From NCBI GenBank assembly GCA_038116945.1, contig JAYOEY010000014.1:25509-89508 (forward strand): a DNA stretch of 64,000 nucleotides. Reading direction: 5' to 3'. This DNA comes from JAYOEY01 sp038116945 (lineage in GTDB: Bacteria; Pseudomonadota; Alphaproteobacteria; MPNO01; UBA2964). Below, piece after piece: positions 50,064 through 58,426 of this stretch (position 1 is its first letter; every line of letters starts with the position of its first letter). The position numbers were made by a program, and so were the translations under genes. The notes beneath the pieces are model-generated. The model had not been told where the DNA came from. It ran no database searches and saw only the letters and a list, made by a program, of their open reading frames with translations.

Positions 50064-52043
50064 ATGAGCGCCCCCGAGAAAAGCGCCGCGCCCGTCCACG
50101 CGGAGGCGCGGGCCCGAGGCAGTGCCGGCGGCGTAACGATCACCCTTCCCGACGGCAGTAAACGCAGCTTCGACGCACCGGTCACCGGCGCGGCGCTTGC
50201 CGCCGATATTGGCCCCGGTCTCGCCAAGGCCGCGCTCGCCATCCGGCTGGACGGCGAGGTACGCGACCTGGCCTGGACGATCGATTGCGATGCCGAGGTC
50301 GCCATCGTCACCCGCAAGGACGAAGACGCGCTGGAACTGATCCGGCACGACGCCGCGCATGTCATGGCGCAGGCGGTGCAGGAGCTCTACCCCGGCACGC
50401 AGGTCACCATCGGCCCGGCGATCGAGCACGGTTTCTATTACGATTTCGCGCGCGAAGACCCGTTCACGCCGGAGGATCTGGAGAGAATCGAGGCGAGGAT
50501 GCGCGACATCGTCGCCGCCGACGAGCCGTTCGTCCGCGAGGTCTGGGACCGTGACGACGCGATCTTCCGGTTTTCCGACATGGGCGAAAAGTACAAGGCG
50601 GAGCTGATCGAGGGACTGCCGCGCGACGAGGACGTGTCGGTCTACCGCCAGGGCCAGTGGCTCGATCTCTGCCGCGGGCCGCACCTGCCCTCGACCGGCC
50701 ATGTAGGCAAGGGATTCAAGCTCCTGAAGCTTGCCGGCGCCTACTGGCGAGGCGATTCCCGAAACGAGATGCTGCAGCGCATCTACGGCACGGCGTGGCG
50801 CGACGAAAAGGAACTCAAGGCCCATCTGGAACGCCTCGAGGAAGCCGAGCGCCGTGACCATCGCCGTCTGGGGCGCGAGATGGATCTGTTCCATTTTCAG
50901 GAAGAAGCCGTCGGCTCCGCCTTCTGGCACGCCAAGGGCTGGACGCTCTACCGCGCCATCGAACGATACATGCGGGCGCGGCTCGAAGACGCCGGCTATA
51001 TCGAGGTCAAAACGCCGACGCTGTTCGACCGGGTTCTTTGGGAAAAATCCGGGCACTGGGAGAAGTTCCGCGAGCACATGTTCACGGCGGATACCGAAGA
51101 CGAGCGCACGCTGGCTGTGAAGCCGATGAACTGCCCCGGCCACGTGCAGATTTTCCGGCAGGGCATCAAGAGCTATCGCGACCTGCCGCTCAGGATGGCG
51201 GAGTTCGGATCCTGCCACCGCTACGAGCCGTCGGGTGCGCTGCACGGGCTGATGCGGGTGCGCGCCTTCGTTCAGGACGACGCGCATATCTTCTGCACCG
51301 AAGACCAGGTGACGTCGGAGACCAAGAAATTCTGCGAACTGCTGCAGACCGTCTACGCCGATTTCGGCTTTACCGATGTGGCGGTGAAATTCTCGGACAG
51401 GCCCGAGGTGCGCGCAGGCGACGATTCCGTATGGGACAAGGCGGAAGGGGCGCTCAAGGACGCGGTCGCGGAAGCAGGGCTGGACTACACGCTCAACCCG
51501 GGGGAAGGCGCGTTCTACGGACCCAAGCTCGAGTTCGTGCTGCGCGACGCCATCGGGCGCGACTGGCAGTGCGGCACGCTTCAGGTCGATTTCGTCCTGC
51601 CGGAGCGGCTCGATGCCGATTACGTTTCCGACGACGGCGCCAAGCATCGGCCGGTCATGCTGCACCGTGCGATCCTGGGATCGTTCGAGCGGTTCATCGG
51701 CATCCTGATCGAGCATTACGCAGGCCGCATGCCGATGTGGCTCGCGCCGGTTCAGGTCGTCGTCGCGACCATTACGGACGCGGCGGACGGCTACGCGCAA
51801 GAGGTCGCGGCGGCTCTGACCGCGGCCGGGCTCCGCGTCGAGTGCGACCGCCGCAACGAAAAGATCAATTACAAGGTGCGCGAACACAGCCTCGCCAAGG
51901 TTCCGGCGATCCTCGTGGTCGGCGCCAAGGAACTCGAGAACCGCAGCGTGGCGATGCGCCGTCTGGGGGGCAGGGATCAGGAAATTCTTGCGCTGGACGA
52001 GGCGGTCGCTAGACTTTCACAGGAAGCCGCGCCCCCCGCCTGA
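50064..52043 (+). CDS. thrS: Threonine--tRNA ligase
   Basis: Class II synthetase. Domains in order: TGS (about residues 24-82, VTITLPDGSKRSFDAPVTG), the editing N2 domain (IRHDAAHVMAQAVQ, with the H-x3-H zinc/editing site), the catalytic core (MNCPGHVQIF with the zinc Cys, GTLQVDFVLPERL, RAILGSFERFIG) and the anticodon-binding domain after about 555. 659 aa, full length. First of the thrS-infC-rpmI-rplT-pheST block. Confidence 0.97.
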   Translation: MSAPEKSAAPVHAEARARGSAGGVTITLPDGSKRSFDAPVTGAALAADIGPGLAKAALAIRLDGEVRDLAWTIDCDAEVAIVTRKDEDALELIRHDAAHVMAQAVQELYPGTQVTIGPAIEHGFYYDFAREDPFTPEDLERIEARMRDIVAADEPFVREVWDRDDAIFRFSDMGEKYKAELIEGLPRDEDVSVYRQGQWLDLCRGPHLPSTGHVGKGFKLLKLAGAYWRGDSRNEMLQRIYGTAWRDEKELKAHLERLEEAERRDHRRLGREMDLFHFQEEAVGSAFWHAKGWTLYRAIERYMRARLEDAGYIEVKTPTLFDRVLWEKSGHWEKFREHMFTADTEDERTLAVKPMNCPGHVQIFRQGIKSYRDLPLRMAEFGSCHRYEPSGALHGLMRVRAFVQDDAHIFCTEDQVTSETKKFCELLQTVYADFGFTDVAVKFSDRPEVRAGDDSVWDKAEGALKDAVAEAGLDYTLNPGEGAFYGPKLEFVLRDAIGRDWQCGTLQVDFVLPERLDADYVSDDGAKHRPVMLHRAILGSFERFIGILIEHYAGRMPMWLAPVQVVVATITDAADGYAQEVAAALTAAGLRVECDRRNEKINYKVREHSLAKVPAILVVGAKELENRSVAMRRLGGRDQEILALDEAVARLSQEAAPPA

Positions 52044-52079
52044 CGGGCGGACACGGCGAACACTCAGGGAGAGACGTCC

Positions 52080-52619
52080 ATAGCAAGAAGACCATTCTTC
52101 AGGCCGGAGCCCGAAAAGGACGACCGGCGCATAAACGACGCGATCGTCGCGCCACAGGTGCGGTTGATCGACCCCGACGGCGAGCCGCTCGGCGTCATGC
52201 CGACCAACGAAGCCATCGCCAAGGCCGAATCCTACGGGCTCGACCTGGTGGAAATGGCCTCCAACGCCGATCCGCCGGTTTGCAAGATCCTCGATTACGG
52301 AAAATTCAAATACGAGGATCAGAAACGCAAGGCGGAAGCGCGCAAAAAGCAGAAGACCATCGAAGTCAAGGAAATCAAGATGCGCCCCGGCATCGAGACC
52401 CACGATTACGACGTCAAGATGCGCGCGATGCGGCGTTTCCTCGAAGAAGGCGACAAGGTCAAGGTGACGCTCCGCTTCCGCGGCCGCGAACTGGCGCATC
52501 AGGATCTCGGCATGAAGGTGCTGCACCGCGTGCGCGACGACCTGGAAGAAGAAGCCAAGGTCGAGCAGCATCCCAGGATGGAAGGCCGCCAGATGGTCAT
52601 GGTGATGTCGCCGAGATAG
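52080..52619 (+). CDS. infC: Translation initiation factor IF-3 (AUA start codon)
   Basis: Prevents 70S association and proofreads initiator tRNA and start codon. The normal-start frame begins only at GTG 52158, which would remove the conserved N terminus. In the same frame the codons from 52080 read (M)ARRPFFRPEPEKDDRRIND, the standard alphaproteobacterial IF3 start, opened by ATA with GGGAG eleven bases upstream. infC of E. coli uses AUU for autoregulation, so I take AUA 52080 as the start (179 aa). Seen further: PPVCKILDYGKFKYE and the C-terminal MRPGIETHDYDVKMRAMRRF. Confidence 0.9.
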   Translation: MARRPFFRPEPEKDDRRINDAIVAPQVRLIDPDGEPLGVMPTNEAIAKAESYGLDLVEMASNADPPVCKILDYGKFKYEDQKRKAEARKKQKTIEVKEIKMRPGIETHDYDVKMRAMRRFLEEGDKVKVTLRFRGRELAHQDLGMKVLHRVRDDLEEEAKVEQHPRMEGRQMVMVMSPR

Positions 52620-52642
52620 GCGCTCCACCCTCCCCTTCCCGC

Positions 52643-52671
52643 TTGCCATAGGCGCGGTCGGGCGCTATAAA
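52643..52671 (+). promoter_or_regulatory. Sigma-70 promoter for rpmI-rplT
   Basis: TTGCCA (52643-52648), exactly 17 bases, TATAAA (52666-52671). The predicted start of transcription (about 52678) coincides with the first base of the leader hairpin. It lies in the gap between infC and rpmI, so the ribosomal protein genes can be expressed apart from thrS-infC. Confidence 0.75.
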
Positions 52672-52677
52672 CCGCAG

Positions 52678-52825
52678 CCCCCGTGGAAATTCACGGGGGT
52701 TTGCGCCTTTCGGGGCGCGAAAACAGGCGGTCCGGCTATTTCCGGCCGTTCATTGTGAACGGCGCGGAAATGGGCATGCCGAGGCAGCCTGATACGGTGA
52801 AACGTTCAGATTCAAGGAAACCGAA
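52678..52825 (+). promoter_or_regulatory. rpmI mRNA leader with three stacked hairpins
   Basis: Non-coding stretch of about 148 bases. Hairpin 1: CCCCCGTG (52678-52685) / CACGGGGG (52692-52699) followed by TTT, terminator-like. Hairpin 2: GCGCC / GGCGC starting at about 52703. Hairpin 3: GCCGTTCA (52745-52752) / TGAACGGC (52756-52763), a perfect 8-bp stem with a 3-base loop. Ribosomal protein L20 represses this operon through leader RNA in E. coli and Bacillus, so an L20- or L35-responsive leader is a reasonable inference. Confidence 0.55.
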
Positions 52826-53023
52826 ATGCCCAAGATGAAGACCAAATCGAGCGCCAAGAAGCGCTTCTCCAAGACGGGATCGGGCAAGATCAAGCGCAGT
52901 TTCGCCTATAAGAGCCATTGCCTTGAGGAAAAGCCCCAGAAGATGAAACGCAAGGCGCGCGGCACGTCGACGCTCGCCCCGGTGGACGCAAAGATCGTCC
53001 GCCAGTTCATGCCCTATCTCTGA
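52826..53023 (+). CDS. rpmI: 50S ribosomal protein L35
   Basis: 65-aa basic ribosomal protein: MPKMKTKSSAKKRFSKTGSG at the N terminus and KRKARGTSTLAP in the middle, full length. Preceded by AAGGAAACC. Followed 24 bases later by rplT. Confidence 0.97.
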   Translation: MPKMKTKSSAKKRFSKTGSGKIKRSFAYKSHCLEEKPQKMKRKARGTSTLAPVDAKIVRQFMPYL

Positions 53024-53047
53024 TTACCCGGATTACGGAGAAGCACC

Positions 53048-53407
53048 ATGTCACGCGCACGCACGGGCGTTCAGGCACACGCCCGCCACAAGAAAATTCT
53101 CAAGCTCGCCAAGGGCTATCGCGGCCGCAATTCGGACGCCTTCACGATCGCCAAGGAGAAGGTCGAGAAGGGTCTGCAATACGCCTATCGCGACCGGCGC
53201 AACAGGAAGCGCAGCTTCCGTGCGCTGTGGATCCAGCGGATCAACGCCGGCGCCCGCGAGAACGGGCTGACCTATTCGCAGCTCATGAACGGCATCAACA
53301 AGGCCGGCATCGAGCTCGACCGCAAGGTCCTGTCCGACCTCGCGATCAAGGAGCCGGAAGCCTTCAAGGCGGTTTGCGACCAGGCCCAGGCGGCTCTCGC
53401 AAGCTGA
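53048..53407 (+). CDS. rplT: 50S ribosomal protein L20
   Basis: 119-aa early-assembly protein of the large subunit. Seen: KKILKLAKGYRGRNSDAFTI, YAYRDRRNRKRSFRALWIQR and RKVLSDLAIKEPEAF. Family knowledge: its N-terminal tail folds 23S rRNA and the protein represses its own operon through the rpmI leader. GGAG precedes the ATG. Confidence 0.98.
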   Translation: MSRARTGVQAHARHKKILKLAKGYRGRNSDAFTIAKEKVEKGLQYAYRDRRNRKRSFRALWIQRINAGARENGLTYSQLMNGINKAGIELDRKVLSDLAIKEPEAFKAVCDQAQAALAS

Positions 53408-53467
53408 TCGCGGTATGGCGGCCTCTCGTCGGACGCCGCCCCTGCTCAAACCGCGGCGGAAACGCGC

Positions 53468-54553
53468 ATGACCACCGATAGCCTGGACACCCTGCAGGAA
53501 GAACTGCTCGGCGCCATCGCCGCCGCGTCCGATCTCGACGCGCTGGAGACGGTCCGCGTCCGGGCGCTCGGCCGGAACGGCGTCGTCACCGAACGGCTCA
53601 AGGGGCTGAGCCAGGCAGCGCCGGAAGACCGGCGCACGCTGGGCCAGGGGCTCAACGCCGTCAAGAACGCGGTTTCGGACGCGATCGAGGCGCGCAAGGA
53701 GATCCTCGAAGTCGCGGCGCTCGACGACCGGCTGGCCACCGAGACCATCGACGTCACCCTTCCGCCCCGGCCCGAGGCACAGGGCCGCATCCACCCGATC
53801 AGCCAGACCATCGACGAGATGGTGGCGATCTTCTGCGAGATGGGATTCTCGGTCGCCGAAGGCCCGCATATCGAGACCGACTTCAACAATTTCACCGCGC
53901 TCAACATCCCCGCCGACCACCCGGCGCGGCAGGAGCACGACACGTTCTATCTGCCGGAAAAGGAAGACGGTTCGCGGCTGGTGCTTCGGACCCACACCTC
54001 GCCGGTCCAGATCCGCACCATGCTCGCGCAGCAGCCGCCGATCCGCATTATCGTGCCGGGCCGCACCTTTCGAGCGGATTACGACGCCACCCATTCGCCG
54101 ATGTTCCACCAGATCGAAGGTCTGGTGATCGACGAGGCGACCCATATGGGCCATCTGAAAGGCTGCCTGATCGAGTTCTGCCGCGCGTTCTTCGGGATAG
54201 AAGACCTGCCGGCGCGGTTCCGCCCGTCCTACTTCCCCTTCACCGAGCCGTCGGCGGAGATGGATATCGCCTGTTCGCGCGACGGCGGCGGGCTGACCAT
54301 CGGCGGCGGCGGCGGTGCGGGCGACTGGCTGGAAATTCTCGGCTGCGGCATGGTGAACCCGCACGTGCTGGAAAATTGCGGTATCGATTCGAGCCGTTAT
54401 CAGGGATTTGCCTTCGGGCTCGGCATCGAGCGCGCGGCTATGCTCAAATACGGCATTCCCGATCTGCGGACGTTCTACGAGTCCGACCTCCGCTGGCTGC
54501 GCCATTACGGGTTCGCGCCGCTCGACATCCCGTCGATCGCGGGAGGGCTGTAA
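53468..54553 (+). CDS. pheS: Phenylalanine--tRNA ligase alpha subunit
   Basis: Catalytic subunit of the alpha2beta2 class II synthetase. Seen: an N-terminal coiled-coil (about residues 1-90), motif 2 region with LRTHTSPVQIRTM, FHQIEGLVIDE, and motif 3 with FAFGLGIERAAMLKYGI near the C terminus. 361 aa. Separated from pheT by an unusual 157-base gap carrying a palindromic repeat. Confidence 0.97.
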   Translation: MTTDSLDTLQEELLGAIAAASDLDALETVRVRALGRNGVVTERLKGLSQAAPEDRRTLGQGLNAVKNAVSDAIEARKEILEVAALDDRLATETIDVTLPPRPEAQGRIHPISQTIDEMVAIFCEMGFSVAEGPHIETDFNNFTALNIPADHPARQEHDTFYLPEKEDGSRLVLRTHTSPVQIRTMLAQQPPIRIIVPGRTFRADYDATHSPMFHQIEGLVIDEATHMGHLKGCLIEFCRAFFGIEDLPARFRPSYFPFTEPSAEMDIACSRDGGGLTIGGGGGAGDWLEILGCGMVNPHVLENCGIDSSRYQGFAFGLGIERAAMLKYGIPDLRTFYESDLRWLRHYGFAPLDIPSIAGGL

Positions 54554-54583
54554 TGACGCACCGCCCTCTCCGTTATTCCCATT

Positions 54584-54684
54584 CGTCATGCCCGGGCTTG
54601 ACCCGAGCATCCACGATTTTCCTTTTTTTCAATGACGTACGAAAACAACGACTCGTGGATGGTCGGCCTTCGCCGACCATGACG
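54584..54684. repeat. Palindromic interspersed repeat (REP/RPE-like) between pheS and pheT
   Basis: About 101 bp with nested inverted ends: CGTCATG (54584-54590) with CATGACG (54678-54684), and ATCCACGA (54609-54616) with TCGTGGAT (54653-54660). The arms contain GCCCGGGCTTGACCCGAGC and GGTCGGCCTTCGCCGACC. The same motif family is scattered through many alphaproteobacterial genomes (read in protein frames as CPGLTRAST or ARVKPGHD). It is the only copy I recognise here. Confidence 0.8.
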
Positions 54685-54710
54685 GTATAGGCGCGGGTGA
54701 GGCGTACAAC

Positions 54711-57110
54711 ATGAAGTTCACCCTCTCCTGGCTCAAGGAACACCTGGATACCGACGCGTCGCTGGACGAGATTACCGACCGGTTGTCGATGCTCGGGCTC
54801 GAAGTCGAGGAGGTGGACGACCGCGCCGCCGCGCTCGCTCCTTTCGTGATCGGCGAAGTGGTCGAGGCGAAACAGCACCCCAATGCCGACCGGCTGCGCG
54901 TCTGCATGGTCGATGCGGGCGACGGGCCGGTTCAGGTGGTGTGCGGCGCGCCGAATGCGCGCGCGGGCCTGAAGGGCGTGTTTGCGCCCGCGGGCACCCA
55001 TGTACCCGGTACCGATCTTCTGCTGAAGAAAAGCAGCATCCGCGGCGAGGAATCGAACGGCATGCTGTGCTCCGAGCGAGAGATGGGGCTGTCGGACGAC
55101 CACCAGGGGATCATCGAACTGCCGGACGACGCGCCGGTGGGGGAAAGCTGGGCGCGGTGGGCCGGGCTCGACGACGCCGTCATCGATATCGGGCTGACGC
55201 CCAACCGGGGCGATTGCGCCTCCGTGCGCGGCATCGCGCGCGACCTGGCCGCCGCCGGTCTGGGAACGCTGAAGCCGCTCGACACCGCGCCGGTCGCGGG
55301 CTCGTTCGACAGCCCGGTCGCCTGGAAACGGAATTTGCCGGATGACGCCGGCGGCGCCTGTCCCTATGTCGTCGGGCGCTATTTCCGCAACGTGAAGAAC
55401 GGCCCGTCGCCGCAATGGCTGCAGGACCGGCTGCGTTCCATCGGGCTGCGCCCGATCTCGGCGCTGGTCGACATCACCAACTGGGCGACGTTCGATCTGG
55501 GCCGCCCGCTGCACGTGTTCGACGCCGACAGGATTGCCGGCGATCTGGTCATGCGGTTCGCAAGGCCGGGCGAAAAAATCCTGGCGCTCGACGGGCGCGA
55601 GTACGGGCTCGACGACGGCATGACGGTCATCGCCGACGATGCTGCGGTGCGCGCCATCGGCGGGGTGATGGGCGGCGAGGAAACCGGCTGCACCGAAGAC
55701 ACCGTCAACGTATTCCTCGAAGTCGCGCTGTTCGACCCGATCCGGATCGCGGAGACCGGCCGGCGGCTCGGGATTCTTTCCGACGCCCGCTACCGGTTCG
55801 AACGCGGCGTCGACCCGACATCCGCCGACTGGGGCGCCGAGATCGCGACGCGCATGATCCTCGATCTTTGCGGCGGCGAGGCGTCGAAGCCGGTATCCGC
55901 CGGAGAAATGCCCGACTGGCCCCGGTCGGTCGCGCTGCGCACCGGCCGGACCCTGTCGCTCGGCGGCGTCGATGTCGCGGCGGAAGAGCAGGAAACCATT
56001 CTTGCGCGCCTCGGTTTCCAGACGACCCGGAACGGCGATTCCATCGCCGCCATCGTTCCGCCCTGGCGTCCCGATATCGACGGCGAGGCGGACCTTGTCG
56101 AAGAAGTGCTGCGGATTCACGGCTATGAAGACATTCCGGCGGTGGCGCTGACACGCGACGCCGTCATTCCGCGCCCGGTACGCGACGCGGCGCAGCAGCG
56201 CGCCGAGGATGTCCGGCGGGCGCTGGCCGCGCGCGGGCTGATCGAGGCGGTCACCTATTCCTTCATGGAAGAGGCGCAGGCGGAGCTGTTCGGCGGCGTG
56301 AATGACAGCGTGCGCCTGGTCAATCCGATCAGCGCGGAGCTCGGCGTCATGCGCCCGTCGATCCTGCCCAACCTGATCGCGGCGGCGGCGCGCAACCTGG
56401 CGCGCGGCATCGACGACTCGTCCCTGTTCGAGGTCGGCCCGCAATATGCCGACGATAGCCCGGACGGGCAGTCGCTGGTCGCCGCCGGCATACGCGCGGG
56501 CATGGCGGGAGCGCGCCACTGGGCGTCGACGCCCGAACCGCTGGATGCGCTTCACGCCAAGGCGGACGTTCTGGCCGCGCTCGCCGTGGCCGGCGCCCCG
56601 GTCGACAATCTCGCGACCGACAGGGAGGTGCCCGGCTGGTATCACCCGGGCCGCGCCGGCGCGCTGCGTCTCGGCAAGAACGTTCTGGCCTTTTTCGGCG
56701 AGATACACCCGCGCATTGCGGCCGCATTCGACATCGACGCGCCGCTGGTCGGATTCGAAATCCACCTCGATGCGGTGCCGCCGACGCGCGGCAAGGGACC
56801 CGCGAAGAAGCTGCTGCAGCTTTCGCCGTTTCAGCCGGTGCATCGCGATTTCGCCTTCATCGTCGACGAGGACCTCGCGGCCGCGGATCTGCTGCGCGCC
56901 GTGAAAACCGGCGGCGGCCCGCTGCTGGCGGATGTCTCGCTGTTCGATGTCTATCAGGGCAAGGGCGTCGAAGACGGCAAAAAATCGCTCGCCCTCTCGG
57001 TCACGCTGCAACCGGTGGAGGCCACCCTGACCGACGAGGAAATCGACAGGATCGCCGCCGACATCATTGCCAGCGTTGCAAAGCGCACGGGCGGGACCCT
57101 CCGCGGCTAA
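54711..57110 (+). CDS. pheT: Phenylalanine--tRNA ligase beta subunit
   Basis: Non-catalytic but tRNA-binding and editing subunit. Domains: N-terminal MKFTLSWLKEHLDTDASLDE, the tRNA-binding OB domain (about residues 40-150, IGEVVEAKQHPNADRLRVCM), the B3/4 editing domain (around 210-375), B5, the class II-like core, and the C-terminal ferredoxin-fold anticodon domain (FQPVHRDFAFIVDEDL to the end). 799 aa, complete. Confidence 0.97.
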   Translation: MKFTLSWLKEHLDTDASLDEITDRLSMLGLEVEEVDDRAAALAPFVIGEVVEAKQHPNADRLRVCMVDAGDGPVQVVCGAPNARAGLKGVFAPAGTHVPGTDLLLKKSSIRGEESNGMLCSEREMGLSDDHQGIIELPDDAPVGESWARWAGLDDAVIDIGLTPNRGDCASVRGIARDLAAAGLGTLKPLDTAPVAGSFDSPVAWKRNLPDDAGGACPYVVGRYFRNVKNGPSPQWLQDRLRSIGLRPISALVDITNWATFDLGRPLHVFDADRIAGDLVMRFARPGEKILALDGREYGLDDGMTVIADDAAVRAIGGVMGGEETGCTEDTVNVFLEVALFDPIRIAETGRRLGILSDARYRFERGVDPTSADWGAEIATRMILDLCGGEASKPVSAGEMPDWPRSVALRTGRTLSLGGVDVAAEEQETILARLGFQTTRNGDSIAAIVPPWRPDIDGEADLVEEVLRIHGYEDIPAVALTRDAVIPRPVRDAAQQRAEDVRRALAARGLIEAVTYSFMEEAQAELFGGVNDSVRLVNPISAELGVMRPSILPNLIAAAARNLARGIDDSSLFEVGPQYADDSPDGQSLVAAGIRAGMAGARHWASTPEPLDALHAKADVLAALAVAGAPVDNLATDREVPGWYHPGRAGALRLGKNVLAFFGEIHPRIAAAFDIDAPLVGFEIHLDAVPPTRGKGPAKKLLQLSPFQPVHRDFAFIVDEDLAAADLLRAVKTGGGPLLADVSLFDVYQGKGVEDGKKSLALSVTLQPVEATLTDEEIDRIAADIIASVAKRTGGTLRG

Positions 57111-57205
57111 CCGGCGGGCGGTCGCGGAAGAATATTCAAATCGGGCGAAAAATACGTTAATCTTTCCGGGTCTTTTCCATTTTTCCGTGCAACGGGAGAG
57201 CCCGA

Positions 57206-57733
57206 ATGCCGATCCGTCCAACCCTGTTCCATACATTGATGTTTTGTATTGCCATCTCCAGTGGTGGATTTGCCGCTGCCCAGACGAAAAGCGAGGATGG
57301 GGCGGAACACGCCGCACGCGCAGAAAAACTGGTTGATGTTATGCTCACGCCAGGCGTCATGAATGCATACGAAGACATGATGAAGTCCACGCTCTGGAAT
57401 GAGCTTACAAAGTATCCCGATTCGGCTCGCTTGAACGACAAGGAAACCCGAACCGATATCATTGGCCTGATCGATACCCTGGCGGTTCAGTACGCCAATG
57501 GAATCAGGAAACTCATGATCGACTCGCACCGAAAGAATTTTTCGCTGACGGAAATTCGGGAGCTTGAGCGGTTTTTTTCGTCGCCGGTCGGGAAATCCTA
57601 TTCAAAGAAAAGCGAAGCAATCACCCGGGACGTCGCAAACGGCCTGCCCGGGCTGACGCAACGCCTGATAGATTCGGCAATTGCCGGCAGCGCTGAACTG
57701 ATGCGAAAACGCGAAAAAGAGCGCAATCTGTAA
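57206..57733 (+). CDS. Exported DUF2059-like protein
   Basis: 175 aa with a signal peptide (LFHTLMFCIAISSGGFAAAQ, cut near residue 26). The mature part is helical and charged: AARAEKLVDVMLTPGVMNAY and LTEIRELERFFSSPVGKSYS, the latter matching the DUF2059 pattern of a Phe-Phe-x-S-P-x-G-K motif. Presumably periplasmic; function unknown. Lower GC than pheT just upstream, though not extreme. No obvious operon partner. Confidence 0.75.
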   Translation: MPIRPTLFHTLMFCIAISSGGFAAAQTKSEDGAEHAARAEKLVDVMLTPGVMNAYEDMMKSTLWNELTKYPDSARLNDKETRTDIIGLIDTLAVQYANGIRKLMIDSHRKNFSLTEIRELERFFSSPVGKSYSKKSEAITRDVANGLPGLTQRLIDSAIAGSAELMRKREKERNL

Positions 57734-57768
57734 ACGGCACTGTTTATCCGCACTGAATATACCTACGC

Positions 57769-58269
57769 ATGAAAAAAATCCTTCTGTCGATCTTTATCGG
57801 TCTCCTGTTCGGAGCGATGGGCGGGTTCGCCATCGGCATATTCGCCTATCCCTACATCTTCCCGCCCGCGCCGGCGATGGAGGAAGTCGTCAACCGCGAG
57901 GCCAAGACGGTCATCGCGAACGGCGCGTTTATTCATGCCAACCCGGCGGACCCGGTTCATTACGGTATGGGCGGCGTGGAAATTCTGCGCGACCCGGCAG
58001 GCGCGCACGAGGTTCACCTCAAACCGGATTTCAAGGTGGGGCCGGGGCCGCGCTTTCATGTCTATCTGGCCGACCGGCCCGATATTACGACGAACGACCA
58101 TTTCGAACAGTCGAAGGTGACCGACCTCGGCATGCTGCGGTCCTTCGAAGGCAGCCAGATTTTCAAGGTCCCCGCCGGCACCGACATGACGACGGTCAAG
58201 AGCGTCGTCGTCTGGTGCAAGGAGTTCAGCGTCCTGATCACGCCGGCGACGCTGAAACCCGGCGGCTGA
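57769..58269 (+). CDS. DM13-domain protein with N-terminal membrane anchor
   Basis: 166 aa. An N-terminal helix (residues 3-28, ILLSIFIGLLFGAMGGFAIG) anchors or exports the protein. The rest is a DM13 domain: VHYGMGGVEILRDPAGAHEV, LKPDFKVGPGPRFHVYLAD and the closing VVVWCKEFSVLITPATL with the conserved Cys near residue 149. DM13 domains are proposed to bind haem or act in redox, but this is unproven. Short gap (35 bases) after the DUF2059 gene. Confidence 0.85.
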   Translation: MKKILLSIFIGLLFGAMGGFAIGIFAYPYIFPPAPAMEEVVNREAKTVIANGAFIHANPADPVHYGMGGVEILRDPAGAHEVHLKPDFKVGPGPRFHVYLADRPDITTNDHFEQSKVTDLGMLRSFEGSQIFKVPAGTDMTTVKSVVVWCKEFSVLITPATLKPGG

Positions 58270-58388
58270 ACGCGCTGACGTGTACGTCCTGGAATGCGCC
58301 AGTCCGCCATTTTCCAAGAGCTGTTCGCCCGGCATGAGACTGACCGGAAATTTTTTGAGGCCAGTTAACCTTCCCGCGCGGTAATTTC

Positions 58389-58417
58389 TTGCCGCGGGTC
58401 TCGGAAATCCCTATTTT
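58389..58417 (+). promoter_or_regulatory. Candidate sigma-70 promoter for lepA
   Basis: TTGCCG (58389-58394), 17 bases, TATTTT (58412-58417). The lepA ATG is at 58427, only ten bases beyond the -10, and there is no purine-rich ribosome site, so the mRNA would have almost no leader. Confidence 0.6.
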
Positions 58418-58426
58418 CCGCGGCAA

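Noticed and set aside
49992..51887. 631-codon minus-strand frame opposite thrS
   Set aside because: Shadow of thrS; no motif and the plus-strand gene is certain.
54573..57317. 914-codon minus-strand frame opposite pheT, beginning in the repeat
   Set aside because: Shadow of pheT; its end matches only the translated repeat.
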